Of a DNA stretch of 64,000 bases, positions 16,196-24,445 are shown one piece after another (positions within the stretch are counted from its first letter, which is position 1; every line of letters starts with the position of its first letter). Below the pieces are notes generated by a model. The model did no database searches. It had not been told where the DNA came from and worked only from the letters and a program-made list of their open reading frames with translations. The DNA lies in NCBI GenBank assembly GCA_017355425.1, contig CP070234.1:62001-126000 (forward strand). Direction: 5' to 3'. A program made the translations under genes and the position numbers. Source of the stretch: Dolichospermum sp. DET69. Lineage in GTDB: Bacteria > Cyanobacteriota > Cyanobacteriia > Cyanobacteriales > Nostocaceae.

Positions 16196-17746
16196 TTATG
16201 ATGTTTTTGGAATATACAATGGCAGCAAGACATGACGCATGGACATTTCCACTTCTGGATTTGCTCTATCTCCATCAGGAACTAACATAGCGGGATGATC
16301 TGACTGCTGTAAGTGCATTTTGACACTTGAACTAGGAATTGCTTTAGCAGCTTCGATTAAATACTTGAGATTAAACTGGATATTCAACATCATTTCTGTT
16401 GGTAAATTAGCAACAATCACCTGATCACCTTTGCCAAATTCTCGTTCAATAGATAACCGTAACTGTTGTAAATTGCCATCAAACTGCAAATAAATTCCTT
16501 TCTCTTTCTTATCTGTTAACACAGATAACCGTTCCAGTGCTTTAACTAACGGTGCTTTTTCTAAAATTACTTCTTTCTCAAAGCTGAATTTAGTTAATAA
16601 CTGCTCACAATCAGGATAAATTCCTTCCACAACTTGACAGCTAAGAACGACATCTTCCCAAGCAAAACCCAAGCGATTACTTTGGGCATCATACAGTAGA
16701 TTAATAGATTTCACATCATCATTTAAGTTACGCGCTATTTCTCTAACTACACGACCAGGAAGAGTAAATTGCATAATTTCCTCAGATGGCACTTGTTGAG
16801 ATTGAACTTCTTGAGATTGAATTTCTTGAGATGAAACTTGTTGACGAGGTTTTCTGCCAATTCGGTGAGTGTAAAGTTCAGTAATAGCAACCCGATGACC
16901 ATCAGTACCAATAAACTTTAACTTCTCCTGTGCCAGTTGGAGATGAACTCCAGTCAAGATATATTTATTTTCATCAGTGCTGACTGCATAAAGTACACCT
17001 TTCAAACCATCTTTGAAAATTGTTGTTGCTAAAGACACAGGAGTAGCATCAATTATGTTAGTAGGTGGGAATTCTTCAGCACTAATGCCTCTAATTTCAT
17101 ACTTACCATCAGCATCAGATAAGCACAAACAGCAGATTTTTGTTTGTGGCTTATCATCATCAGTAGATTGAGGATTTTTTGTTTGTTGCTTATCATCATC
17201 AGTAATTTGAGTAATTTGAGTTTGACTATTCAGAGAAATAGTACCATTAGGGCAATGCTTGACTATCTCCAATAAAATTTGCACTGGTACAGTAATTTCA
17301 CCCTTTAATAACACTTGGGCAGCAAAACTCGCCTGAATTGTTAATGCTATATCTGTGACAGTTAGATGTATCTGTTGTGTTTCCACATCTGCAATTATGA
17401 GGACATTGGCAAGAATAGGATGACTAGGTTTAGCTGGAGTAGCACAATTCACTAAAAAGAGAGCATCGTAAAATTTAGCTTGTTCACATATTACCTCCAT
17501 GCCTAATTCTCTGGGTATTGGAGGGTTTAACTTTGATTTAGATTTTTTTTGCTTATTCCGCTTCTTTTCGATGGGTTCAGTTGGAGTATCAGAGTTTGCA
17601 GATGTAGATTTCTTCTTTTTAACTTCAGGTATTTTTGTGATATCTGTTGATACTTCATTATCTATTTCAGGATTAGCAACACTTGTTTGTTTTGTCTGCT
17701 TTACAGTCTTTATCTTTTGTCTTGATGCTGTTTGAGTCATAATCAT
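16196..17746 (-). CDS. dnaN: DNA polymerase III beta sliding clamp with low-complexity additions
   Basis: The DnaN fold is recognisable from MEVICEQAKFYDALFLVNCA through VPVQILLEIVKHCP, FIGTDGHRVAITEL, the FTLPGRVVREIARNL linker region and a final MRHVLLPLYIP (C-terminal clamp motif). At 516 residues it is far longer than a normal clamp (~370). The excess is an ~80-residue Lys/Ser/Thr-rich N-terminal extension, a DDDKxQTK-type repeat near residue 185-200, and an EIQSQEVQSQQVPSEEI repeat near 310-325. The clamp tethers polymerase to DNA. Together with dnaX-holA it suggests a locally encoded replisome set. Start at 17746, or two codons later. Confidence 0.85.
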   Translation of the reverse strand: MIMTQTASRQKIKTVKQTKQTSVANPEIDNEVSTDITKIPEVKKKKSTSANSDTPTEPIEKKRNKQKKSKSKLNPPIPRELGMEVICEQAKFYDALFLVNCATPAKPSHPILANVLIIADVETQQIHLTVTDIALTIQASFAAQVLLKGEITVPVQILLEIVKHCPNGTISLNSQTQITQITDDDKQQTKNPQSTDDDKPQTKICCLCLSDADGKYEIRGISAEEFPPTNIIDATPVSLATTIFKDGLKGVLYAVSTDENKYILTGVHLQLAQEKLKFIGTDGHRVAITELYTHRIGRKPRQQVSSQEIQSQEVQSQQVPSEEIMQFTLPGRVVREIARNLNDDVKSINLLYDAQSNRLGFAWEDVVLSCQVVEGIYPDCEQLLTKFSFEKEVILEKAPLVKALERLSVLTDKKEKGIYLQFDGNLQQLRLSIEREFGKGDQVIVANLPTEMMLNIQFNLKYLIEAAKAIPSSSVKMHLQQSDHPAMLVPDGDRANPEVEMSMRHVLLPLYIPKTS

Positions 17747-18377
17747 TTATCTCTGTGTGCGTCATTACTAGAAAGGTGACTGCGGTAGCAGAAATAAAAT
17801 TATTCAGCACTAATTAAAAGTACGAAAATAAGTAGGTAGACGTGAAATAAGCAAAATATGTAACGATACTCAATAAAATCGTTACGATATCAATAGGGTT
17901 TTGGTGAAGGTATTGATAGGAGAGTTTTAGTTTAAAGAAGTGATACAATGATGACATTTATCATATTAGAAAATAAAGCCACCAACCGCCTCAGTAAAAG
18001 GTTTAAAAGTTGCCTTTTATGTTTATTTTCGGAGAGTGACATAAAAGAAATGTAACCGCTCAATAATCCGGGGTAAATCCTTTAATGATAAGCCTCAAAT
18101 GGCATAAAATCCTTTAAAATCCTTCCCGAATAGGTAGTCCGCCCCATTGATTGAGCGAATACAAAGGAAAGAGGAATATTGGCTATTTAGTTTTACTGTT
18201 TAAGTTTTAAAGCAGCCAAATTCAACACAATTCGTTTTGGCAAAGCTTTCTTTATTTTTCTCTCTCTGTTCAGTCTGCCTACACAATTAAGATTTTAAAT
18301 AAATTTAAGCTTGATTTGAATTGTTATGCCTAAAGGATCAGACTAATATTCTCTGTGTAAATCTCTGCATCAAGATA
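17747..18377. other. Intergenic region between dnaN and an HTH gene
   Basis: About 630 bases with no convincing ORF. It contains the dnaN promoter region and, near 18070-18125, pieces of the AAATCCTTTAA dispersed repeat in inverted arrangement. A run TCAATAAAATCGTTACGATATCAATAG near 17870 is partly palindromic. Nothing is assigned further. Confidence 0.4.
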
Positions 18378-18848
18378 TCAAGCGCAATTATTTACATTTA
18401 TCAAAGATTGGGCAGAAGAAACATCTGCAAAGGCACGGAGAGAACGAAAACGACTGGTAATTTCAGCCATCGCATCTAATAGTTCCTCCTCATCCGCAGT
18501 TTGAATCACTTCAACCAGAGAGCGCTTGACGGATTTGGGTGACTGATTTTCTTTACCTAACACCAGTTGATAAAAGAATTGTTTAGAACCAGGAGCTAAA
18601 ACTTCCATACCATCCAACAACTTTGACAGGGTGGTAGTGCTAACGTCGCATTTTCCCCGCCGAAACTCGGAAATGTGATTTTCTGAAACCTTGGTTTCGC
18701 CAGACAACTGTTTGGCACTAATCCTATACCGTTTTATTGTCGCATCAAAGGACTGGGACAGGGGGGACACTGAGTAAGAACTAGCTGAAGCCGAATGATT
18801 AACGGGCACAGAGCAAGAAATAGCCGAGGCAGAATTATTAACTTTCAT
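18378..18848 (-). CDS. XRE-family HTH regulator with extended tail
   Basis: A 156-residue protein. A Ser/Ala/Val-rich N-terminus with a repeated NxSASxxSCSV-like motif precedes an HTH at about 35-90 (YRISAKQLSGETKVSENHISEFRRGKCDVSTTTLSKLLDGME). The C-terminal half has an acidic helix (ADEEELLDAMAEI). It lies upstream of plasmid-type replication genes on the other strand. A repressor of those genes or of dnaN is plausible but not shown. Confidence 0.75.
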   Translation of the reverse strand: MKVNNSASAISCSVPVNHSASASSYSVSPLSQSFDATIKRYRISAKQLSGETKVSENHISEFRRGKCDVSTTTLSKLLDGMEVLAPGSKQFFYQLVLGKENQSPKSVKRSLVEVIQTADEEELLDAMAEITSRFRSLRAFADVSSAQSLINVNNCA

Positions 18849-19081
18849 TACTAAAATTAGCTGATTGGCTAATTGACGGTTACTTTATACAGCGATAGGC
18901 TAATTAAAAGATTAGAAACCTCCAATTCAATGTTAGATCAACATCAACAAATAAGCATCAGTTACAATAAGGCATTTTTTGTGCTTTAGCAATGACTAAT
19001 TGACACTCTTCCACAGCTAATCGCCAGCGGTGTAGCAGGAGCATTCTTGTTGAATTTATCTAAAAAATCAACCCAGTTTAG

Positions 19082-19357
19082 GTGAACAGGGGCAGGGCAG
19101 AGAAATTTATCCAACAGATTATGACACAGGGAATCTCAAAATTACAGGGTGGGTTCTATCCTCCCCAGTATCAAGAATGCTGGAGAGCTTATTGTGAACT
19201 CGCACTACCAAAGCCGTCTTTTCTCTACCATCCAGAGCCTCAAAAGATGCTTTGTTTATTTAGAGTGTGCAGTCTGGAAAAAACGGTGCTAATTCTAGCT
19301 AATTGCTTAAAATCGTCTATTTTGGTCGTATTTAAGGAGGTGCAGGATGAATATTAA
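19082..19357 (+). CDS. Small hypothetical protein
   Basis: A possible 91-residue protein from a GTG start. It overlaps the next gene by 11 nt, as in a coupled operon. It has no recognised domain; QGGFYPPQYQECWRAYCELALPKP looks protein-like but the C-terminal half is less convincing. Could be a chance ORF or a remnant. Confidence 0.35.
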   Translation: MNRGRAEKFIQQIMTQGISKLQGGFYPPQYQECWRAYCELALPKPSFLYHPEPQKMLCLFRVCSLEKTVLILANCLKSSILVVFKEVQDEY

Positions 19358-20142
19358 AGGCAGATTTTATCCTGTTACTCCTGAAATCGCCAAAGTCCTC
19401 CGTCAAGCAAAACTGACTGCTGCTGAATGGAGGATCTGGAGCTACCTGATTGAAATTGAACCTTGGGGAGATGTCTATCAGGATATTGACACCTTAGTAG
19501 TTATGACAGAGTGCCAAGTGAGCAAAGCTACATACTACAGAGCGATTGCCAAATTCCAAGAGCTGGAATTATTTGACTTTCAAGATAAAGGTATCAGTAT
19601 TCGCAATCTCAAAGGTGTATCCAGTCTCAAAAATGAGACTCCAGTTTCAGAAATGAGACAGAATTCTCAAAAATGCGAAAGTAGTTTCAAAAATGAGACT
19701 CCAGTTTCAGAAATGAGACAAGATTCTCAAAAATGCGAAAATCAACCGCCAAAACCCTCTCCTAGCAAGGATTCCCATTCTCCTCAGACTAAACAGACTT
19801 ATTCAGACTATACAAACTCTCTCTCAGACAGCGAGAGAGAGAGTTTTTTGAAGTTTGGGTTAGAAAAAGCGAAAAAAACTCCCTAAACCTCCAGAACTTC
19901 CCCATAAGTGGATAGAGACACATTGGCAAGAGATATTAGCCGAGTGGATGAAAGTACAGGGGAAAATTCCTCAAGTTCAGCAGCAAAAATGGGAGAACCA
20001 TCCCCGTCGAGATGAATGGATCTCCAAAATTCGCTCTCTTGGACAATTTGGTTTTTACGCTGAGAACAATCAAGAAGAAAAAGAACGACGAGAATTTTTT
20101 AACTGGGCGAATGCTAATAACTTGATATGGGGTCAAACTTGA
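19347..20142 (+). CDS. Plasmid replication-initiator-like winged-helix protein, frame broken at an A7 run
   Basis: The first frame (ATG with AGGAGG upstream) gives RFYPVTPEIAKVLRQAKLTA, a winged-helix region (VVMTECQVSKATYYRAIAKF) and a duplicated SxKNETPVSEMRQxSQKCE block, then stops at 19886. Moving +1 at the seven A residues 19872-19878 continues KLPKPPELPHKWIETHW... through WENHPRRDEWISKI to NLIWGQT and stops at 20142, a natural continuation. Proteins of this build occur on cyanobacterial plasmids and are often annotated as replication or hypothetical proteins. The break may be a real mutation, a homopolymer sequencing error or slippage. Replication role inferred. Confidence 0.55.
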
Positions 20143-20672
20143 CAGTCTTAGAGTCAACAGACACGTTCATTTCACGCATACCCTATATTTTTATGATTGA
20201 TGACTTACCGCAATTTGAACCCATTCCTTTGCGTCCTGAAGAGGAACAGCAAGAGGAAGAAATTTTCTATCCTCGGTGGCGATGTTTCTGTTGCCAAGAT
20301 TCTGGTTTAGTCTCGCAGCATTTAGTTCAATTAATTATGCCAAAGTACAACCCAAACCGGGATAAATGGGTACTTTGCCAAGAAGCCAGTTGTGACGCAA
20401 CTCAACGATGGAAGGACGTACCAATTCAAAATTTTGATACGCGCTTTATTCCCAATATTTGTAAAAAGCTGGATTTCATCAATCGGGACAACTGGCGGAA
20501 TACTGTCAAGCAACAAATTAATATTCGTCAACTTGCTAAAAAACTGAAAATGCCTGGAAGCGGTGAACGCAATGACAATGATAATTGCGAAGTCCAGCAA
20601 CGTAAGCAAGAGATTGAAGCAATTTCTCCCGAAGAATGGATGAAAATGTCCAATCAATATTTAGAGCAATAA
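20127..20672 (+). CDS. Small zinc-ribbon-like protein of unknown function
   Basis: A 181-residue acidic protein overlapping the end of the preceding ORF by 16 nt. It contains RWRCFCCQDSG and later LCQEASCDATQRW, four cysteines that could bind zinc. An alternative start is the ATG at 20193 (MIDDLPQFEP). Conserved adjacency to the winged-helix gene suggests one operon for plasmid maintenance. No enzymatic motif is seen. Confidence 0.55.
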   Translation: MGSNLTVLESTDTFISRIPYIFMIDDLPQFEPIPLRPEEEQQEEEIFYPRWRCFCCQDSGLVSQHLVQLIMPKYNPNRDKWVLCQEASCDATQRWKDVPIQNFDTRFIPNICKKLDFINRDNWRNTVKQQINIRQLAKKLKMPGSGERNDNDNCEVQQRKQEIEAISPEEWMKMSNQYLEQ

Positions 20673-20721
20673 CCCGAATAAACAGAAAATTAATTCTCTC
20701 AAATTCCCCAAATTATGGTCA

Positions 20722-22095
20722 TCACCGAATTACCAAAATTCTTTGTCTAGCCCGTGAACTAGCCACATAATACAACCGATTAAACTCCTTAATTTTAGCT
20801 AGAATTGATTTACCGTCATCTCCTCGTTCTGGATTCAATCGCTTACTTAAATCTTGACCATCAATACCCGCTTCCAAGAAAGTGCTACCTTGACTATTGT
20901 GAACAGTTAAGGCAAAGCAATTTCTGATATTAGCAAACTGCTCTAAATGTTTATAGTATTGTTTCCAAAGAAAGGGATTGCGCTTGGCACTTTTGAGCAA
21001 GCGTTTGGTTTCTTGGTGAAATCGTTTCTCTTCATCTTCATGTAAAACGTAGATTTGACGCACGATTCCTTCATCTGTTTCTACCTTCAATCTCCAACTA
21101 CCATAATTATTGTAACGGTCTTCAAACACATCTAAAACATTAAATTCTGTAGATGTGGAAAGAATAGCAGTTTTACCATCAGGAGATATCACCGGATCTC
21201 TAGTAATTAATCTTTCTCCAGAGATAAATCGGTTGGTATTCTTACCATATAAATATGTCCGAATCTGTTGATTATAAAAGTCTACTTGAGCATTTGTCCA
21301 AGATAAAATGCGAAAACAATCTGGATTATTAACAAACTCCTTAGACATCTTTTTGCAGGCATAGCGCAGTAAAGTTTGAGATTTAACCATGAGCGCCCCG
21401 TTACTTTTATCAGGTAGATATTTGGAAAATGGGGCAAATGGCAATTTACTTTTAGTTACTGCATAGCGAGAAGCCGTTACAAACTCTAGTAAAGGGCTAT
21501 CAATTCCTTGACGGACAACTTGAGTTAATACGGCTTTATTTGCTACTTGAAAGCTGAGAGATTTTCCTTCATTAACTGGATTTAATTGTGCCGGGTCGCC
21601 CATGAGAATAATTTTGATTTTTGTCCAGGTAGACGATTGATTAGCCACATTTTCAATCCAGTGCCACAGTTGTTTACCAATCATGGAACATTCATCAATA
21701 AAGACAACATCAAATAAGTTGATGTAACATGGTCCTATTTGGTCAAGTATTTTTTCTTTACCTCTAGTCACCATTCCTAGTCCTAGTAATTGGTGAATAG
21801 TAAAGAATTCCACACCAGTTACCCCATTTTCAGCCGCCATGCGTCGCAGTACACCTACAGCTTTATTCGTGGGTGCAGTCAAGACAACTCGTTTACCTGT
21901 AGCCACAAGAACTTTAACGAGTTGGAAAACAATTGTTGATTTACCTGTGCCGGCATATCCTACTAATAGAAATAAAGCAGCCGTGATAGTTGGTTGCACA
22001 AAAGTCCACATTTTATCTAAGGCTTTTTGCTGCTGTTGAGTAAATTGGAAGGGAAAAGAATTGGTGGTCAGGAAAGTAGGAAGAGTTTGGAGCAT
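20722..22095 (-). CDS. RecD-like superfamily 1 DNA helicase
   Basis: SF1 helicase with Walker A LLVGYAGTGKST, Walker B VVFIDECSMIG, motif III LMGDPAQLNPV, and C-terminal ALTVHNSQGSTFLEAG plus YYVASSRARQRILVI, the arrangement of RecD2/Pif1-like AAA_30 proteins. I start it at the ATG at 22095 (MLQTLPTF), about 457 residues; a TTG at 22188 would add a 31-residue segment that does not look conserved. Such helicases occur on large plasmids and phages, acting in repair or replication. It is convergent with the winged-helix operon. Confidence 0.8.
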   Translation of the reverse strand: MLQTLPTFLTTNSFPFQFTQQQQKALDKMWTFVQPTITAALFLLVGYAGTGKSTIVFQLVKVLVATGKRVVLTAPTNKAVGVLRRMAAENGVTGVEFFTIHQLLGLGMVTRGKEKILDQIGPCYINLFDVVFIDECSMIGKQLWHWIENVANQSSTWTKIKIILMGDPAQLNPVNEGKSLSFQVANKAVLTQVVRQGIDSPLLEFVTASRYAVTKSKLPFAPFSKYLPDKSNGALMVKSQTLLRYACKKMSKEFVNNPDCFRILSWTNAQVDFYNQQIRTYLYGKNTNRFISGERLITRDPVISPDGKTAILSTSTEFNVLDVFEDRYNNYGSWRLKVETDEGIVRQIYVLHEDEEKRFHQETKRLLKSAKRNPFLWKQYYKHLEQFANIRNCFALTVHNSQGSTFLEAGIDGQDLSKRLNPERGDDGKSILAKIKEFNRLYYVASSRARQRILVIR

Positions 22096-22283
22096 AATCG
22101 CTGCCTTAATTCCATTAATTGATCCATTCAATGCAGCGGTAGCTGTTGGTTTTGGTTCACCACAAAACCACACTCCTTCTAGTTTCAAAATCTAGCAGGA
22201 GTGGTAAATAATTATTCAGTGATGGGATTGAATACTGGTCGGCTAAAGAAATAAATAAGGTTTATACCTGGCTTAGGCATCCA

Positions 22284-22380
22284 TATACCAATCTAATGTG
22301 AAGTTGCATATAATTAGGGGGCAGAAAACATTGTTAATTCAAGAATCATTCTGTGCAACTTTATATAAAAATGGTATTAT
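22284..22380. repeat. Possible MITE remnant
   Basis: Imperfect inverted repeats: ATACCA...AAGTTGCAT at the left and its degenerate complement (TGCAACTTTATATAAAAATGGTAT) at the right, ~97 bp overall. It resembles the short miniature elements common in Nostocales. No target duplication was found. Confidence 0.4.
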
Positions 22381-22606
22381 TTCCTGAAAATATCGTTATC
22401 AATGGATAACTGAAAATTAATCAATTCGGTTTAAGACCTCTCCTTTCAACTTTTAAGAAGAAAAAATCCAAAAATTTTCGTTGGCTTCAATCCTCTTTTC
22501 TTCAGGGAGAGGTCATTGTCAATTATCCATTATTAATTATTGAACTATCATGCCCCAAAAAAGCTGAATCAGGTATAATATTGTTGTCCAGTTTTTTATA
22601 GTTATT

Positions 22607-22879
22607 ATGGACTACCCTAAGCATTGGAAAGAACTAGCCAAAACCATCAAGGAAAAATCTGATTGGTGCTGTCAAAAATGTGGTCAGGTTTTACGTCCCG
22701 ATGAAAAACCCCAACGCCGTACTTATTTACAAGTACATCATTGGAACAGGGACCCCTCCGACAACAGACCTGAAAATTTAGTTGCTTTATGTCCTCGTTG
22801 TCATCTTAATTACCATCGGGGCAGCAAGGGTAATATATCGGTGGGGCAGTTGAGCTTGTTTGATATTTCCAAATTTTAG
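22607..22879 (+). CDS. Small HNH endonuclease family protein
   Basis: A 90-residue protein with CCQKCGQ, YLQVHHWNRDPSDNRPENLVALCPRCHLNYH: the HNH beta-beta-alpha-metal core with two CxxC zinc pairs. It is free-standing, without intron or methylase partners. Proteins of this size are common in cyanobacteria; function is nuclease by family, target unknown. Confidence 0.8.
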   Translation: MDYPKHWKELAKTIKEKSDWCCQKCGQVLRPDEKPQRRTYLQVHHWNRDPSDNRPENLVALCPRCHLNYHRGSKGNISVGQLSLFDISKF

Positions 22880-23278
22880 CAATGTCTTCTTTGCGATATA
22901 TTGATATTTTGATGTCGTGAGTATTGACAATATTTATCTAGGGATTGGGCTGCATCATTATGACTTGAATCATAAAATGAGCTTTTTGGTCAAGATATGC
23001 TTCGCAACGTAGGGGTTAATTTTATGCTTCAAAATGCAACCAAAGTAGAAAACTAATTTTCTCCATGTAATACGCGGTAAAAATGTTGAATTGACGGTAT
23101 ATTACATGGAAAGATTGTTAAGGCGAATAATTGCTCAATGTGTCGTTAGTTGTAGTTGGGGACATCAGTGGTCAAAGAAGTCGGGGTTATTTGAAGCAAA
23201 GTAAAGTAACTGATGTTAAAATCAGTTTATTCTGTGATGAATTGGCAATTGAGCCACCATGTTAGGAGAATAAAATTT

Positions 23279-23506
23279 ATGCAAGTTGTGATCGAGTTAC
23301 CTGATGAGTTAGGAAAACAACTTTTAGAGTTGCCCAATATGGAAATGGTTGTCCAAGAAACTATCAAAAAAATGTTATTAGTAGAACGACAAAAACAATC
23401 ATCTCAATTATTGGTAAATATAGTTAATGATTTACCTGAGTTTCCTGTATTTCAAAATCAAGACCCCTTAGAGTTACAAAGAGTATTACGCGATGAATGG
23501 ACTTAA
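23279..23506 (+). CDS. Antitoxin of a PIN toxin pair
   Basis: A 75-residue protein starting MQVVIELPDELGKQLL, with AGGAG eight nt upstream; an in-frame start 22 codons earlier lacks such a site. The beta-strand-plus-helices layout fits antitoxins placed before PIN toxins. It overlaps the toxin gene by 14 nt. Confidence 0.7.
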   Translation: MQVVIELPDELGKQLLELPNMEMVVQETIKKMLLVERQKQSSQLLVNIVNDLPEFPVFQNQDPLELQRVLRDEWT

Positions 23507-23864
23507 GTATCTGTTAGATACAAATATTTTAATTGGGCTATTTCAACGTGATTTAATAATTTTAAATCTGCTAAAAGATAAGCTGATTAAAGTTAATGAA
23601 TGTGCTTATAGTGCTATAACTCGGATGGAGTTACTGAGCTTTCCTTCTATAAGTTCTACAGAAAAAGAAGCGATTAAATCTTTATTAAATCAGATGACTT
23701 ATTTAGCAATTACATCAGAAATTGAGGACGAAACTATTAATTTTAGATATACCCATAAAACAAAATTACCAGATTCTATTATTGCGGCTACAGCTAAGTA
23801 TCATCAAATTGAGTTAGTAACATTAGATAAAAAATTAGCGAGTAAGTTGAAATCAAATGATTGA
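23493..23864 (+). CDS. vapC: PIN-domain ribonuclease toxin (VapC type)
   Basis: A 123-residue PIN domain: YLLDTNILIGLFQ (first Asp), AITRMELLSFP (Glu), LPDSIIAATAKYH and LVTLDKKLASK (C-terminal Asp positions). Predicted RNase controlled by the upstream overlapping antitoxin. The second such pair in 10 kb, consistent with a stabilised accessory replicon. Confidence 0.85.
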   Translation: MNGLKYLLDTNILIGLFQRDLIILNLLKDKLIKVNECAYSAITRMELLSFPSISSTEKEAIKSLLNQMTYLAITSEIEDETINFRYTHKTKLPDSIIAATAKYHQIELVTLDKKLASKLKSND

Positions 23865-23879
23865 GATAATTCCATAAAT

Positions 23880-24010
23880 ATCTTTTTTGCGATACCTGCG
23901 ATACCTGCGGTGAGCATCGCTATCGCTTTCTCATTAATTCTAGTGGGAAAACTAAAACCATAGAAAAGACGAGCGATAGCGATGCGCTCCGTAGGTATCG
24001 CTGAACTTGT
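23880..24010. repeat. Dispersed cyanobacterial short repeats
   Basis: GATACCTGC is repeated at 23890-23910, followed by GCATCGCTATCGC and, inverted, GCGATAGCGATGCGCTCCGTAGGTATCGC near 23972-24001. The GCGATAGCG...GCGCTCCGTAGG figure recurs near 58100, and related GATAGCGAAGCG... pieces occur near 6875, 24315 and 40350. No gene here. Confidence 0.6.
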
Positions 24011-24217
24011 TAGTCAATTTCAAGTGGAGCAAAAAGAATTACCAGCTTCCATATTACAAAAAAACCGTCCGTTGAGAATGAGTATATCTGTTGACAATCA
24101 AATTAACAGAATGCTTATTCAGCAACGGTTGCAGCCTTAGCGTAACTTTCTGTACGATTGCTCATTTATCCCCGAGAACAGCACGACATTGTAAACAATG
24201 AAGATTGTTCAGTAAAT

Positions 24218-24407
24218 TAGACCTCTTGTAGAATTCATTTTATGTTATAAATAAGGGTTGGCTTAATTTTAGCTAAAAGTTAGAATCACACGCCTATCTT
24301 TGAATTTGTGATGCCTTCGGCGAGCGTAGCTATCGCAACAACACCCAAATATACATAAAACCTAAAACTATTTATTGTACCACAGAAACAATTGTGCAAG
24401 AGGTCTA
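24218..24407. mobile_element. MITE-like element downstream of cyrE
   Basis: About 190 bp bounded by inverted TAGACCTCTTG (24218-24228) and CAAGAGGTCTA (24397-24407), extended imperfectly by a few bases. There is no ORF inside. It sits 38 bp past the cyrE stop, at the left edge of the toxin cluster. Confidence 0.55.
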
Positions 24408-24445
24408 TTGATTAGTCACCTTGAAAGGTTAAGGGCTGCCCATTG

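Noticed and set aside
16006-16290. 94-residue ORF
   Set aside because: Runs into the antisense of dnaN and has no recognisable domain.
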